A stretch of DNA of 64,000 bases from Armigeres subalbatus. Its lineage: Eukaryota > Arthropoda > Insecta > Diptera > Culicidae. The stretch spans positions 3,419,470 to 3,483,469 of the forward strand of contig NC_085139.1 in the NCBI RefSeq assembly GCF_024139115.2, given 5' to 3'. This document shows, piece after piece, positions 1-11,377 of the stretch (position 1 is the stretch's first letter; each line of letters begins with the position of its first letter). The notes beneath the pieces were generated by a model. The model did not search any database. It saw nothing but the letters and a program-made list of their open reading frames with translations, and had not been told where the DNA came from. The translations under genes and the position numbers were made by a program.

Positions 1-540
1 ACAATCTATTCTATGAACCACACAGAGCATGCACCATATTTGAAGCAGGCGGATAGATCTTTGGTTACGCGTGTAGATCTCAAGGCCTTACTTCGGAAGT
101 TTTCTGGATGACCAAGAACTTATGCTTTGAACACAATCTTTTCTATGAGTCACACAGAGCATGCACCATATTTGAAACAGGCTGATAGATCTTTGGTTAC
201 GCGTATAGATCTAAAGGCCTTACTTCGGAATCTTTTTGGATGACCAATAACTTAGGCTTTGAACACAATCTATTATATGAACCACACAGAGCATGCACCA
301 TATTTGAAACAGGCTGATAGATCTTTGGTTACGCGTGTAGATCTAAAGGCCTTGCTTCGGGATTTTTTTGGATGATCAATAACTTATGCTTTGAACACAA
401 TCTATTCTATGAACCACACAGAGCATGCACCATATTTGAAACAAGAGGACAGATCTTTATAGATCTCAAGGCATTATTTCATAGATCTCAAGGCCTTATT
501 TCAGGAGATTCTTGGAAGAGTTTGAGCATAGATCGGAAGA
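1..540. repeat. 132-bp tandem repeat (satellite), cut by window edge
   Basis: The block starting acaatctattctatgaacca recurs at about 1, 133, 265 and 397, a period of 132 bp. Each unit holds the same landmarks (acacagagcatgcaccatat, then tctttggttacgcg, then ggccttacttcgg) with a few substitutions. The last unit decays after about 480. No coding potential is visible. The array probably continues to the left of the window. Confidence 0.9.
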
Positions 541-735
541 CATTCCTGGTTTTATATCACAAAAACCATGTACCATATCACGATCCATACTAGCGTACTA
601 TGACCTACAAACAACACCTAGCAAACAAAAGGAAGAAGCCCGTCCATTATAAGCACCTATTTAAAATTTCATAAGTCCCCAGTAGGTATCAACATATAAA
701 ATTTTCTAATTCCCCAATAGGTTTTTTACGTCGTT

Positions 736-865
736 TTGTATTAAATAGCGCGGTTTTTTTTACGTCGTTTTTTTGAAATAACGCGGTTTTTTTTTACGTC
801 GGTACCGCGTAAAAATATCCGCGTAAAAAAAAACCGCGCAAAAAAAAAACCGCGTAAAAAAAAAC
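736..865. repeat. Small inverted repeat of ACGCGGTTTTT-type blocks
   Basis: T-rich blocks with gcggttttttttacgtcg on the left face A-rich blocks with ccgcgtaaaaaaaaaccgcg on the right, so the segment can fold on itself. It may be the end of a small DNA transposon, but I could not define its borders or a target duplication. Confidence 0.5.
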
Positions 866-1847
866 TTCAGTGTAATTACATTTAAAAATTAAGATACACT
901 GTGGTCAGTGGGTAAATGGGATAAGTGAGGATACTTGCGAGAGAAGAACGCAATAGGTCATCGTACTCCTTCCTGATATTGAACCAATAACGATTCAGCC
1001 GCAACAGCAGATGCATCCGGTTCATCAGGGTGCCGGCTAATTTAAAATAGGGTTGAATTCCCCAATGTCGATTGATAGCCATTCCTCCGATCATATGTAC
1101 CTAGATACGATCTTCCTAGTTGGCCAGATCACTGACAATCTGAAGAAGTTTCCGTTTTTTGCTTTCACTTAATTCATGCTCTTTTGTGATATTTGGTGAA
1201 CAATGGATGATCTAGACTCGTATCTTCTTCGATTTTAATCGGTTGGTTAACCGCCCATAGCTAGATGAAATACTAAACTAATGCCAAAGACTAAACCAAC
1301 CCAATTTCCTCATCTTCAAACTCTCTCGACGCAATTTATAACTATGCGATCGATTTCCAAACAATTGGGCTCTAGTCGTTTCAGATTTCCATTCTCCTCA
1401 AGAGCCGAAATTTTTCAAAAATCCCTACAAAAATCATTCCACCAAGATCATTTGCGTCATTCGCTGAGCTCAAAATCTTTCGCATTTGTTCGTGTTTTAA
1501 CCTTCGTAGTGCACAACACTGTAACTTTGTAACGCAACGAGATAAAAATCTGAAAAATTCTGACTTTTACTTTTGGAAACTAAGATTCCCCGAGAAAATA
1601 TGCTTCCAGCGACATCTAGGAGAGGCGCCACAAAAAAGTGAAACATTGTGCAATGGGGTCCATTTGGACCCAAGATTTCATCACGATCACAAAAACACGT
1701 ATATTGTAATTGGATGCCGAAACGAGCTTTTCGTTCACTTCGAGTTCTAAGTCTAATAGTTACCTGATAGAACTAGTCAAAATTTTGTAGGTATAGGATA
1801 GAAGATGGAAAGGTATGAAGGTCCATTTCCAGTTCTAGCGATTGCTA
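866..1847. other. Intergenic, no gene seen
   Basis: No convincing coding region. Positions 1633-1692 (centred on ggtccatttggacccaagat) are repeated in inverted orientation at about 10562-10626, so this is a dispersed repeat copy. Nothing else is recognised. Confidence 0.5.
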
Positions 1848-1859
1848 GAACATAAGAAG

Positions 1860-4800
1860 CCCAAGTCCTGGTGTTAGGTGGGACGCTAAACAGCCCTGAC
1901 ACGACGGCCCTCCGACGAGACAGGAGGTTTGCGCAGGCCCAATAAGCCGCCTTTAAAAACAACAAATTACGAACAACATAGAAGATAATACGACTCGATA
2001 CAATCGGCAACGACCTAGGCGACGAATAAAGGATCACGATTGGAAGCTTGGAACATGGAACTGCAAGTCGCTAGGCTTCGCAGGTTGCGACAGGATAATC
2101 TACGATGAATTACATCCCCGCAACTTCGATGTCGTAGCGCTGCAGGAAATCTGCTGGACAGGACAGAAAGTGTGGAAAAGCGGGCATCGAGCGGCTACCT
2201 TCTACCAAAGCTGTGGCACCACCAACGAGCTGGGAACCGGCTTCATAGTGCTGGGAAAGATGCGCCAACGCGTGATTGGTTGGCAGCCAATCAACGCAAG
2301 GATGTGCAAGCTGAGGATTAAAGGCCGTTTCTTCAACTATAGCATCATCAACGTGCACTGCCCACACGAAGGGAGATCCGACGACGAGAAAGAAGCGTTC
2401 TATGCGCAGCTGGAGCAGACATACGATGGATGCCCACTGCGGGACGTCAAAATCGTAATCGGTGACATGAACCCTCAGGTAGGAAGGGAGGAAATGTATA
2501 GACCGGTCATCGGACCGGATAGTCTGCATACCGTATCGAACGACAACGGCCAACGATGCATAAACTTTGCAGCCTCCCGCGGAATGGTAGTCCGAAGCAC
2601 TTTCTCCATCCACAAGGCCACATGGAAATCACCTAATCAAGTAACGGAAAACCAAATCGACCACGTTCTAATCGACGGTAAATTCTTTTCCGACATCACG
2701 AACGTACGCACTTACCGCAGTGCGAATATTGAATCCGACCACTACCTCGTTGCAGTATGTCTGCGCTCAAAACTCTCGACGGTGATCAACACGCGTCGGA
2801 GTCGTCCGCCGCGGCTTAACATTGGGCGGCTACAAGACGGTAGACTAGCCCAAGACTACGCGCAGCAGCTGGAAGTGGCACTCCCAACGGAAGAGCAGCT
2901 AGGCGCAGCATCTCTTGAAGATGGCTGGAGATATTCGATCCGCCATTGGAAGCACCGCAACCGCTGCACTAGGCACGGTGGCTCCGGATCAGAAGAAACG
3001 ACTGGTATGACGGCGAATGTGAGCAGTTAGTTGAGGAGAAGAATGCAGCATGGGCGAGATTGCTGCAACACCGCACGAGGGCGAACGAGGCACGATACAA
3101 ACGGGCGCGGAACAGACAAAACTCGATTTTCCGGAGGAAAAAGCGCCAGCAGGAAGATCGAGACCGTGAAGAGACGGAGGAACTGTACCGCGCTAATAAC
3201 GCACGAAAGTTCTATGAGAAGTTGAACCGTTCACGTAAGGGCCACGTGCCACAGCCCGATATGTGTAAGGACATAAACGGGAACCTTCTTACGAACGAGC
3301 GTGAGGTGATCCAAAGGTGGCGGCAGCACTACGAAGAGCACCTGAATGGCGATATGGCAGACAACGGTGGCGGTATGGTAATGAACCTAGGAGCACGCGC
3401 GCAGGACATGCGACTTCCGGCTCCGAATCTCCAGGAAATCCAGGAGGAGATCGGCCGGCTGAAAAACAACAAAGCCCCTGGAGTTGACCAACTACCAGGA
3501 GAGCTGTTTAAACATGGTGGTGAAGCACTGGCTAGAGCACTGCACTGGGTGATTACCAAGGTTTGGGAGGATGAGGTTCTGCCGCAGGAGTGGATGGAAG
3601 GTGTCGTGTGTCCCATCTACAAAAAGGGCGATAAGCTGGATTGTAGCAACTACCGCGCAATCACATTGCTGAACGCCGCCTACAAGGTACTCTCCCAAAT
3701 TTTATGCCGTCGACTAACACCAATTGCAAGAGAGTTCGTGGGGCAGTACCAGGCGGGATTTATGGGTGAACGCTCTACCACAGACCAGGTGTTCGCCATA
3801 CGTCAGGTATTGCAGAAATGCCGCGAATACAACGCGCCCACACATCTATTCATCGACTTCAAAGCCACATATGATACAATCGATCGGGACCAGCTATGGC
3901 AGCTAATGCACAAAACGGATTTCCGGATAAACTGATACGGTTGATCAAGGCGACGATGGATCGGGTGATGTGCGTAGTTCGAGTTTCAGGGGCATTCTCG
4001 AGTCCCTTCGAAACCCGTAGAGGCAAGGTGATGGTCTTTCGTGTCTGCTATTCAACATCGCTTTGGAGGGAGTAATACGAAGGGCAGGGATTGACACGAG
4101 TGGTACGATTTTCACGAAGTCCGTCCAGTTATTTGGCTTCGCCGACGACATTGATATCATGGCACGTAACTTTGAGAGGATGGAGGAAGCCTACATCAGA
4201 CTGAAAAGCGAAGCTAAACGGATTGGACTAGTCATCAACACGTCGAAGACGAAGTACATGATAGGAAGAGGCTCAAGAGAGGTCAATGAGCCACCCACCA
4301 CGAGTTTCTATCGGTGGTGACGAAATCGAGGTGGTTGAAGAATTCGTGTACTTGGGCTCACTGGTGACCGCCGATAACGATACCAGCAGAGAAATTCGGA
4401 GACGCATAGTGGCTGGAAATCGTACGTACTTTGGACTCCGCAAGACGCTCCGATCGAATAGAGTTCGCCGCCGTACCAAACTGACTATCTACAAAACGCT
4501 TATAAGACCGGTAGTTCTCTACGGACACGAGACCTGGACGATGCTCGTGGAGGACCAACGCGCACTGGGAGTTTTCGAAAGGAAAGTGCTGCGTACCATC
4601 TATGGTGGGGTGCAGATGGCGGACGGTACGTGGAGGAGGCGAATGAACCACGAGTTGCATCAGCTGTTGGGAGAACCATCCATCGTTCACACCGCGAAAA
4701 TCGGAAGACTGCGGTGGGCCGGGCACGTAGCCAGAATGTCGGACAGTAATCTGGTTGAAATGGTTCTTGACAACGATCCGACGGGAACAAGAAGGCGAGG

Positions 4801-4960
4801 TGCACAGCGGGCAAGGTGGATCGATCAGGTGGAGGACGACTTGCGGACCCTCCGCAGACTGCGTGGTTGGCGAAGTGCAGCCTTGAACCGAGCTGAATGG
4901 AGAAGTCTTTTATGTGCAGCACAGGCCACTCCGGCCTTAGTCTGATGATAAATAAATAAA
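1860..4960 (+). mobile_element. RTE-clade (JAM1-like) non-LTR retrotransposon, copy 1, 5'-truncated
   Basis: The copy is flanked by a 12-bp target-site duplication with one mismatch: gaacataagaag at 1848-1859 and gaacatgaagag-like gaacatgagaag at 4961-4972. It ends in a short gataaataaataaa tail, typical of RTE elements. Its sequence is near-identical to copy 2 at 12137-15411 but lacks that copy's first roughly 170 bp, as expected from incomplete reverse transcription. It encodes an apurinic-type endonuclease and a reverse transcriptase, broken into several frames. The family name rests on recalled similarity to the mosquito element JAM1. Confidence 0.85.
2043..4945 (+). pseudogene. Broken endonuclease/reverse transcriptase ORF of RTE copy 1
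   Basis: The original product would nick target DNA and reverse-transcribe the element RNA. Endonuclease landmarks are readable: GTWNCKSLG near 2055, ALQE near 2140, IGDMN near 2460 and SDHYLV near 2740. Reverse transcriptase landmarks follow: PIYKKGDKLDCSNYRAIT near 3610-3665, a FADD box near 4140 and SKTKYM near 4245. The frame changes at about 2930, 3905, 4025 and 4290 relative to copy 2. One of these leaves LMHKTDFRIN where copy 2 has LMHEHGF. The intact copy-2 protein shows these are damage, not programmed shifts. The copy cannot make an active protein. Confidence 0.85.
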
Positions 4961-5001
4961 GAACATGAGAAGTATATGGAAAGATACTAAGTAGAAGGAA
5001 T

Positions 5002-5079
5002 GGAGCGGGCCTGGGATTTTAACCCACGATCTCCTGTGTATGAGGCAAAAGTGGTAGCCATATGACCACCAATCCCGTT
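5002..5079 (-). pseudogene. tRNA-derived sequence (tRNA-Met-like or SINE head)
   Basis: Read on the minus strand it begins acgggattggtggtcatatg (A-box-like). It has a CAT-containing anticodon-loop-like stretch, gcctcatacacagg, and a T-arm-like gtgggttaaaatccca. The T loop has TTA in place of the conserved TTC, and the acceptor stem pairs poorly. It is therefore a pseudogene or SINE fragment rather than a working tRNA gene. Confidence 0.5.
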
Positions 5080-5104
5080 ATTACTCTGAAAGCTTCGGAA
5101 CATC

Positions 5105-5440
5105 CGTCAATTCCAAAAAGAATTCAAGAAGGAACTTCTGGAGGGATTCTCGGAGAAACTTCTGGATGAATTCCCGGAGGAACTTCCTTTAGAACTTCTG
5201 GAGGAATTCCCGGAGAAACTTCTGGAGGAATTCCCGGAGTAACTTCCGGAAGATCTTACGGAGGAGTTCCCAGAGCAACTTCCGGAAGAATACTCCGAGG
5301 TATGCCTTCAGGAACCTTCCGAGGAATTACTTGATGAACTTCCTAAGAGATTACCGGAGGAACTCCTGGAGCAACTGCCGGAGGAAGTTCTGGATGAACT
5401 TCCAGAGGAGCGTCTGGAGAAGCTTCGAAGGAATTCGAGG
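5105..5440. repeat. 24-bp minisatellite (aacttctggaggaattcccg type)
   Basis: Degenerate tandem units of about 12 and 24 bp alternate aacttctggagg and aattcccggag. Similar ggaattcctt-type units make up much of 47700-49950. Open frames here are by-products of a period divisible by three. Confidence 0.75.
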
Positions 5441-5466
5441 AGGAAATCCGCCACACCGCCGTCGTT

Positions 5467-5560
5467 GGCTGATAATGATCTATTACGCTAACTTTTGGAA
5501 TTGGCCACTTTTACGGATGTTTCGGATTTTACGAAGGACTTATTGTTATTGATAAGAAAA
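5467..5560 (+). repeat. Isolated monomer of the 141-154-bp satellite
   Basis: The stretch ttttggaattggccactttt followed by acggatgtttcggattttacgaagg matches the units tandemly repeated at 9100-10310. It is a stray copy about 3.6 kb from the main array. The hAT-type element inserted between them accounts for most of that distance. Confidence 0.6.
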
Positions 5561-5944
5561 TTATTTTGAGCTTTTATTGGAATGTCTTTACTTGTCATAG
5601 GACGAGTTTGTACAATTCCATTTAATTCCACCACTTGATAGTACCATTGACAGATACGTATTTCGATCTCAACAGTAAGGCCGTTTTCAGTGTCTCTTAT
5701 TTGACTCGACTTTTATTATGGTCATTGCATATTGCGGATAATTTCCATTATTGATTCCATACATAATCTTCTATATCAGCGGTTCTCAACCTTTTTCTTG
5801 AGAGGTACCCCTTCGCACTTATTCATCAGTTGAGGTACCCCCTATTTTTTTGCTGTAAATGAAAATTAGTGTAACTCATAACATATGGAAAAAGGAACTG
5901 AAAACAGGATATATGACTCTCTCTAAAGTTGGCTGAAATTTTCA

Positions 5945-6390
5945 TTATATCAAACTCTTGGAGAGAAGTTTCCGAGCCTTTTGGAATGTGGCTTTCGAGC
6001 CACTTAAGGGTTCTAAACATCTTCGAAGGACGCCTCTTAGCCTCTTGAACGTTGGCTCCCAAGTCACCTCTTGAAAGGAGGCTTCCGGACCTTTTGAAAG
6101 GAGGCTTCGGGGCCTCTTGAAAGGAGCCTTCCGGCCTCTTGAAGAGAAGCTTCCGAGCATCTTGAAAGTAGGATTCCGAGCCTCTTAAAAGTAGGCTTCC
6201 GAGCCTCTTGAAAGAAGGCTTCCAAGCCTCTAGAAAGGAGGCTTCCGAGCCTCTAGAAAGGAGGCTTCCGAGCCTCTTGAAAGGAGGCTTCCGGGCCTCT
6301 TGAAAGGAGGCTTCCGGGCCTCTTGAAAGGAGGCTTCCGGGCCTCTTGAAAGGAGGCTTTCGGGCCTCTTAAATGGAGGCTTCCGGGTGA
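5945..6390. repeat. 24-bp minisatellite block 1 inside the hAT element
   Basis: Units of the form gaggcttccgggcctcttga plus aagg repeat at 24 bp. They are clean from about 6230 to 6385 and progressively diverged to the left. The same unit forms block 2 at 7519-8065. Confidence 0.9.
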
Positions 6391-7518
6391 AGAATCGTAG
6401 CAGTCATTGATGTCATATGTCACTTCACATTTTTGGGACAGAAAAAAAAATGGATTTTGCTATTAAAATTTTTTTCCCGAGGTGATTTTTGTGGTCCTTC
6501 CCCTCGGTTTTTGTAGTCCGTAGAGGCTGTTCGGAAGTGATGCAATCGAGTTGTCCCGCCCGAGTACCTTCGCAGATCAGAACCGTTCAACGTCGTGTAA
6601 GCCAATACGAAAGCGATTATGACGCCGACTGCTGTGGATCTTATTATTATGCCAAAAGTCGGCATTCCGTTGGTCGACCGGAGTGCACCGAGTCGCAGAT
6701 GAGTGCCTATGATTTCGAACCTGGAGACCCAGCAATGCCTACAAGGAAGGATTGAAAGAGCTATAGCGGCGTATCGTGGGACCGACAGCTAAATCAGAAG
6801 CAGGCTATGGACGAACCCCTTCCAGTTGATGTGGGTGGAAGCGGAAATGGATAAAATGTGGTATTACATTCAAATATCACTGACAAATCGAATGCCATCA
6901 AGATACCCCACGAAGAAAATTGATTTTGATAGTGACCATTCGTGTCCCGTCTTAGACGTCTGTGCTTTTCAAGACCTTGGCTCAAAACCGAAGCATTATC
7001 AAAACACACTGGTGTGAAGAAAGGATCTCGACCATCAAACATTGTATTTTTCACGCACGGAAATTTGGTGAGAGAATTCCATTATACACAATTACATTAT
7101 ATCCCATCATATACAATAATTTATATAAAAAAGTACATATACAACCATCAGGGCACCCGATTGAAGCGATTTGGATAGGAAGAGTGGAATCGCCAACTTC
7201 CTATTGTTAACATCTCGTGGATAAAGGGCGGGCTCTTCTCCCCATCTATTGGGTCAATCTGGGAAACGAGGGCTAGATTATATTATTGTGTGTACGAACT
7301 TTCTTCTGGAAGGAGATTCTCTATTCATCCCGTGGATTTGCATAAGTGTCTCTGCTTATGGAACCACCCCACCCATTTTTGGCCCTTCATACAGGAGTTT
7401 GATGAAATACAAACAATAGTGCAATCATGATCAATTCGTTTGTCAGATATGGCCAGTGCTATCGACAGGTGCCTTGCTACAATAGATGGTAGTATCGTCA
7501 TCATCATCATCATCATCT
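6391..7518. other. Unique segment between the two minisatellite blocks
   Basis: There is no recognisable gene. Several short open frames cross the region but none shows a known domain. It ends in a short catcatcatcatcatcatct run at about 7498-7516, directly before block 2. It could be DNA captured by the element or an internal spacer. Confidence 0.4.
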
Positions 7519-8290
7519 TAAAAGGAGGCTTCCGGGCCTCTTGAAAGGAGGTTTCCGGGCCTCTTGAAAGGAGGCTTCCGGGCCTCTTGAAAGGAGGCTT
7601 CCGGGCCTCTTGAAAGGAAGCTTCCGGGCCTCTTGAAAGGAGGTTTCCAGGCCTTTTGAAAGTCGGCTTTCGGACCTTTTGAAAGTAGGCTTTCGGGCCT
7701 CTTGAAAGTATGCTTTCGGCCCTTTTGAAGGGAGACTTCCGGGCCTCTTGAAATGAGGCTTCCGGGCCTCTTGAAAGGAGGCTTCCGGGCCTCTTGAAAG
7801 GAGGCTTCCGGGCCTCTTGAAAGGAGGCTTCCGGGCCTCTTGAAAGGAGGCTTCCGGGCCTCTTGAAAGGAGGCTTTCGGGCCTCTTGAAAAGAGGTTTC
7901 CGGGCCTCTTGAAAGGAGGCTTCCGGGCCTCTCCAAAGGAGGCTTCCGGGCCTCTCCAAAGGAGGCTTCCGGGCCTCTTGAAAGGAGGATTCCGAACCAC
8001 TTGAAAGGAGGATTCCGAACCACTTGAAAGGAGGATTCCGAACCACTTGAAAAGAGGTTTCAAAACCTTTTGAAATAGGGCTTATCAGCCTCTTGAAAGA
8101 AAGGCTTTTGAAATGCGGCTCTGGGCTCCTTAAAAGAGGCCCCTGAACCTCTTGAAAGTAGGTTTCCGAACCTCTTGGAAGAAATCCTTCGATCCTCTTG
8201 AAAGCAGTCCTGCGAGCTGTTTAATAGGAGGCTTTCAAAGCAACTGAGCTTTTCGAAAAAAGCCTTCATGTCTTTCAAATGGAGGCTTCT
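7519..8290. repeat. 24-bp minisatellite block 2 inside the hAT element
   Basis: More than twenty 24-bp units of gaggcttccgggcctcttga plus aagg occupy 7519-8065, then diverge to 8290. Because 24 is divisible by three and the unit lacks stops, three minus-strand frames stay open for about 180-230 codons. These encode monotonous RPGSLLSRGPEASFQEARKP-like text, which I regard as non-genic. Confidence 0.92.
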
Positions 8291-8531
8291 AAACGCGTAT
8301 AACTCTGAAATTTTAGTTCAGAAGCATATTCTTAACATATCATTCAACTTTTTTTTTTATTATTATTGAGCTTTTCAGCCATTGGTTGGCTCACCTCAGA
8401 TTCAACATTTTGTTTCAATCAGGTAGATAGCATAGAAGATTTTTTAATTCGTTGTTCTGTCCTTTTGTTCTTTTCTCCCACAGCCTTTCATCTACTGTAC
8501 TGGTTGTGGAGGGAAGGATTCAATAGTCTTT

Positions 8532-8658
8532 AAGATTTGATATATGTTTTTTTCAATTTAAATTTTTTTCTAGTACATAATATGTATAGCGATCAGTAAG
8601 CTATACATATTATGTACTAGAAAAAAATTTAAATTGAAAAAAACATATATCAAATCTT
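8532..8658. repeat. Near-perfect 60-bp hairpin (palindromic MITE-like)
   Basis: aagatttgatatatgttttt at 8532 is answered by its reverse complement ending at 8658. The arms continue almost without mismatch to a loop at about 8592-8597 (gatcag). It may be a small MITE that landed in the hAT element, or part of that element's own end. Confidence 0.85.
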
Positions 8659-9099
8659 TATCAATAAGTTTTGATAGAAATCAGCCATTATGCATTTTTG
8701 TCCGAGGTACCCCCTGGGCTCGGCGAAGGTACCCCCAGGGGTACATGTACCCCAGGTTGAGAACCGCTGTTCTATATAATAAAAATGAAATGGTCTGTGT
8801 TCGTATCCGCATAACTCGAAAACGGCTGAATGAATTTTCTTCATTTCTTCAGCAGTTACGTTCATTATAGTTTCCGACGGGTTTATATAATATTTCCTCA
8901 GTCAAAAATTATTAGTAAAGTTGTATAAATCTTGAAAAACTAAAATAAGGATTCGTATGGGAGTTTTGCATGGTCAGTTCGCAACGCATTTTCGCCTACT
9001 ATGCAGGACAAAGTCTGTCGGGTCAACTAGTTAGCCAATATAAAGGAAAGCGAAAATTCGCAAAGCTTTCGAATGAACTTTTGGTGTTCATTTTCACTG

Positions 9100-10310
9100 A
9101 TATTCCACTATTGACTGCACAATTACTTCCCCGCTATGGATGGTTTTGAAATAAAATGTGGAGCTCTGAAATAAATTTCTGGAATTAATCATTTCAACGG
9201 ATGTCTTCAATTTTCTGAAGGACCGTTTTGTAATCATTAGCGATGAAAGAGAATTTTCACTGTCGATTGCGGACGTAAAATACCATTAACAATGTTTTAA
9301 AAAAAAAACGATTGTTATTAAATTTTGTAGATCACAGAGGACTTTCACTATCACCTTCACTTATAATTTACCTTTATGAATGCTAACAAAAATGCGCAGC
9401 CCTGGGATGATTTTTTAGGATTAACCTATTTTACAGATGTTCCTCAGTTATTAATTGAAAACTTTTCTATGCCAGCCATTGCATGAGTATGTATCTTGTG
9501 TGGCAAGTACAATGGATACACTAAGCACAGGATGTCGAGAAAGTTTCCAACCCGAAAACATCCTAGACCGGACCTAGACCTTCGGATTGGCAATCTTACG
9601 CCTTTGCTCGCAAGGCTACTGGAGAAGACTTTCACTATTGATGGTATAAACAATTCGCTGATATAAACAATATCAAAAATTAGCTTTGAGATGAAATTTT
9701 GAAATTGGATACTTTTAAGGATGTTTCGGATTTCCCGGAGGGTCATTTGTCAAAAGACGCCTGTATGGATGGTTACGAATAAAATAGCGATGCTCTGGAA
9801 TGATTTTTTTTTAATCGGCCACTTTCACAGACGTTCCGATTCTTCCAGAGGGCTGTTTCGGGAGCACTTGCAGGTCGCAGAAAACTTTCACAATTGATTG
9901 CACAGACATTTCGCCGGCATGATTGGTTATGGTAAAATTGCATAAATCTGGGATGTATTGGTCACTTTTGCGTATGCTGCGGATCTTCTGGAGGGCCATT
10001 TCGGAAGCATTTGGAGGTCACAGAAGACTTTCACTATTGATTGCACTCACTATTCGCCAGGATGGATTGCTACGAAAAAATGGCGAAGCTCTGGGATGAA
10101 ATTTTGGAATTGGCTATTTTTACAGATGTTCCAGATCTTCCGAAGGACCGTTTCTGAAGCATTTGAAGGTCACAGAAGATCATCATCATTGATTACATTC
10201 ATAATTCGCCAGGATTGATTATTACGAAAAAATCGCAAAGCTCTGGGATGAACTTTTGGAATTGGCTCTTTTACGAATGTTCCGGATCTTCCAGAGGACT
10301 TTCTGATGCC
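9100..10310 (+). repeat. 141-154-bp tandem repeat (satellite), interrupted by a SINE
   Basis: Landmarks ctgggatg, then ttttggaattgg, then acagatgttcc, then ggaccgtttctgaagcattt, then cacagaagactttcactatt recur. Copies of ctggga lie at about 9795, 9949, 10091 and 10232, giving spacings of 154, 142 and 141. Units left of 9420 and around 9700 are more diverged. A SINE lies within the array at about 9420-9640. Confidence 0.85.
9430..9640 (-). mobile_element. tRNA-derived SINE, truncated copy
   Basis: On the minus strand it reads ccagtagccttgcgagcaaa (A-box region), then a body to atactcatgcaatggc. It matches the split SINE at 12041-15557 but has a deletion where the B box should be (cggacctagaccttcgg in place of the agaatcgaactc region). 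It preserves the uninterrupted cttgtgtggcaagtacaat target at 9494 that RTE copy 2 split elsewhere. Confidence 0.75.
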
Positions 10311-11374
10311 CGCTCAAAGGATAAAATTGCCAAGAAATGGCGTATACAAGATAGCAAATACAGTTGGGATCATCAGAGCACATATGTGCAAGCAATTTTA
10401 TGTTTCATAACAAGAAAATCGAAAATTAGGTGCGAAATTGAGAAGCACATACAGTATCCCTTTAGTACAGGTTCCCGGGGACTATAGAGTTCCCCATGGG
10501 CTTATTCTAGGAACTTTCGATTGGTGCCTAAAGATCGAAAATCGGTTGAAATTTAAGTTTGTATGATAGTGATGAAGTCTTGGGTCCAAATGAACCCTAA
10601 TGCACAATGTGTAACTTTTTTCTAGTGCATTAGGAAGGTTCATTCACCAATTACATAACTTTAAAATTGACCATTTTCGTTATTGGTCTTGAATTAATGA
10701 AACTTGCTTTCTAATCCCAAGAAGACTATTCAATTGATGAGCCGTGCTTATTTGTTGTTTCACGGCTAATCATGACTAGTCACTACGACAGTCAATCAAG
10801 CTAAGCTAGTTCCTACAAAAATCAGTCCTCAGGATTTTTTTTTGACAAATTAGGTACAAAAAGGGTAGTCCTATTGGAAGTGTAGAAATTATACACTATA
10901 CTGACAGTACATATTCACGTGGGGTGCCAGCTGTAGCCATCTCCATCTTGATGGAGTTTTCTAAAAGTTGTGTTTATCCAAAAGCTCCTGATCGGTATTA
11001 GCAACAGCTCTGGAATCAAGAAGACCCGGTTCCAAAGATATTGCCGGTTATGAATGGGCACAGTTTTTTTTAATATTAATCGTCATGATTTACAGAAATT
11101 TATCGTAGATCGGTGGCTGGTAGTCAAATCCATTAGCGGGCAAAAGAGGCTTCCTGGTTCCGTTCCTTTTGGCATCTGGAGGAGCGCGTCGATGATAGCT
11201 AGGGCAGTTCATTGCAACCACTTCTGCCTATCATTTCAACATCGAACTGAACACAACGTTGTCAACACAAACGTTTTAATTCGTAAAAAAAGTCTCATTT
11301 GGGAATCATTTTCGTCTCTTATACTCCCGTTCAATAACCTTTTCCTTATTCGGCACCTTAAAACGTAATAGCAG
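10311..11374. other. Intergenic, no gene seen
   Basis: A dispersed-repeat copy at about 10562-10626 (tcttgggtccaaatgaaccc) is inverted relative to 1633-1692. The 104-codon open frame at 11054 shows no recognisable domain. Confidence 0.4.
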
Positions 11375-11377
11375 TTA

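Larger units (their letters stand above)
5777..8769. mobile_element. hAT-type non-autonomous DNA transposon, 2,993 bp
   Basis: The terminal inverted repeats are exact over 16 bp: cagcggttctcaacct at 5777-5792 and aggttgagaaccgctg at 8754-8769. An 8-bp target duplication, ttctatat, lies at 5769-5776 and 8770-8777. An 8-bp duplication and a CAG...CTG end are typical of hAT elements. Subterminal gaggtaccccc motifs face each other at about 5812-5840 and 8704-8750. The interior carries two 24-bp minisatellite blocks, about 1.1 kb of unrelated DNA (6390-7515) and a hairpin, with no recognisable transposase. Confidence 0.88.
5767..9030 (+). mobile_element. Helitron-like non-autonomous element, copy 1, split by a hAT-type insertion
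   Basis: The element is 5767-5776 plus 8770-9030. It begins TCTTCTATAT and ends gtctgtcgggtcaactag, with a short hairpin (atgcaggacaaagtctgt) about 12 nt before the terminal CTAG. It sits between an A (5766) and a T (9031). TC...CTAG ends, a 3' hairpin and A/T insertion without duplication are the Helitron signature. A second copy at 54533-54789 lacks the interruption, which confirms both borders. Confidence 0.75.

Noticed and set aside
1..540. Possible CRISPR array
   Set aside because: The whole 132-bp unit is repeated, with no unique spacers, and the DNA is insect.
5002..5079. Functional tRNA-Met gene
   Set aside because: The T loop lacks the conserved TTC and the acceptor stem does not pair fully; a SINE or pseudogene fits better.
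7325..8063. Three overlapping minus-strand ORFs of 177-232 codons
   Set aside because: They are translations of the 24-bp minisatellite in three frames; a stop-free unit divisible by three keeps every such frame open.
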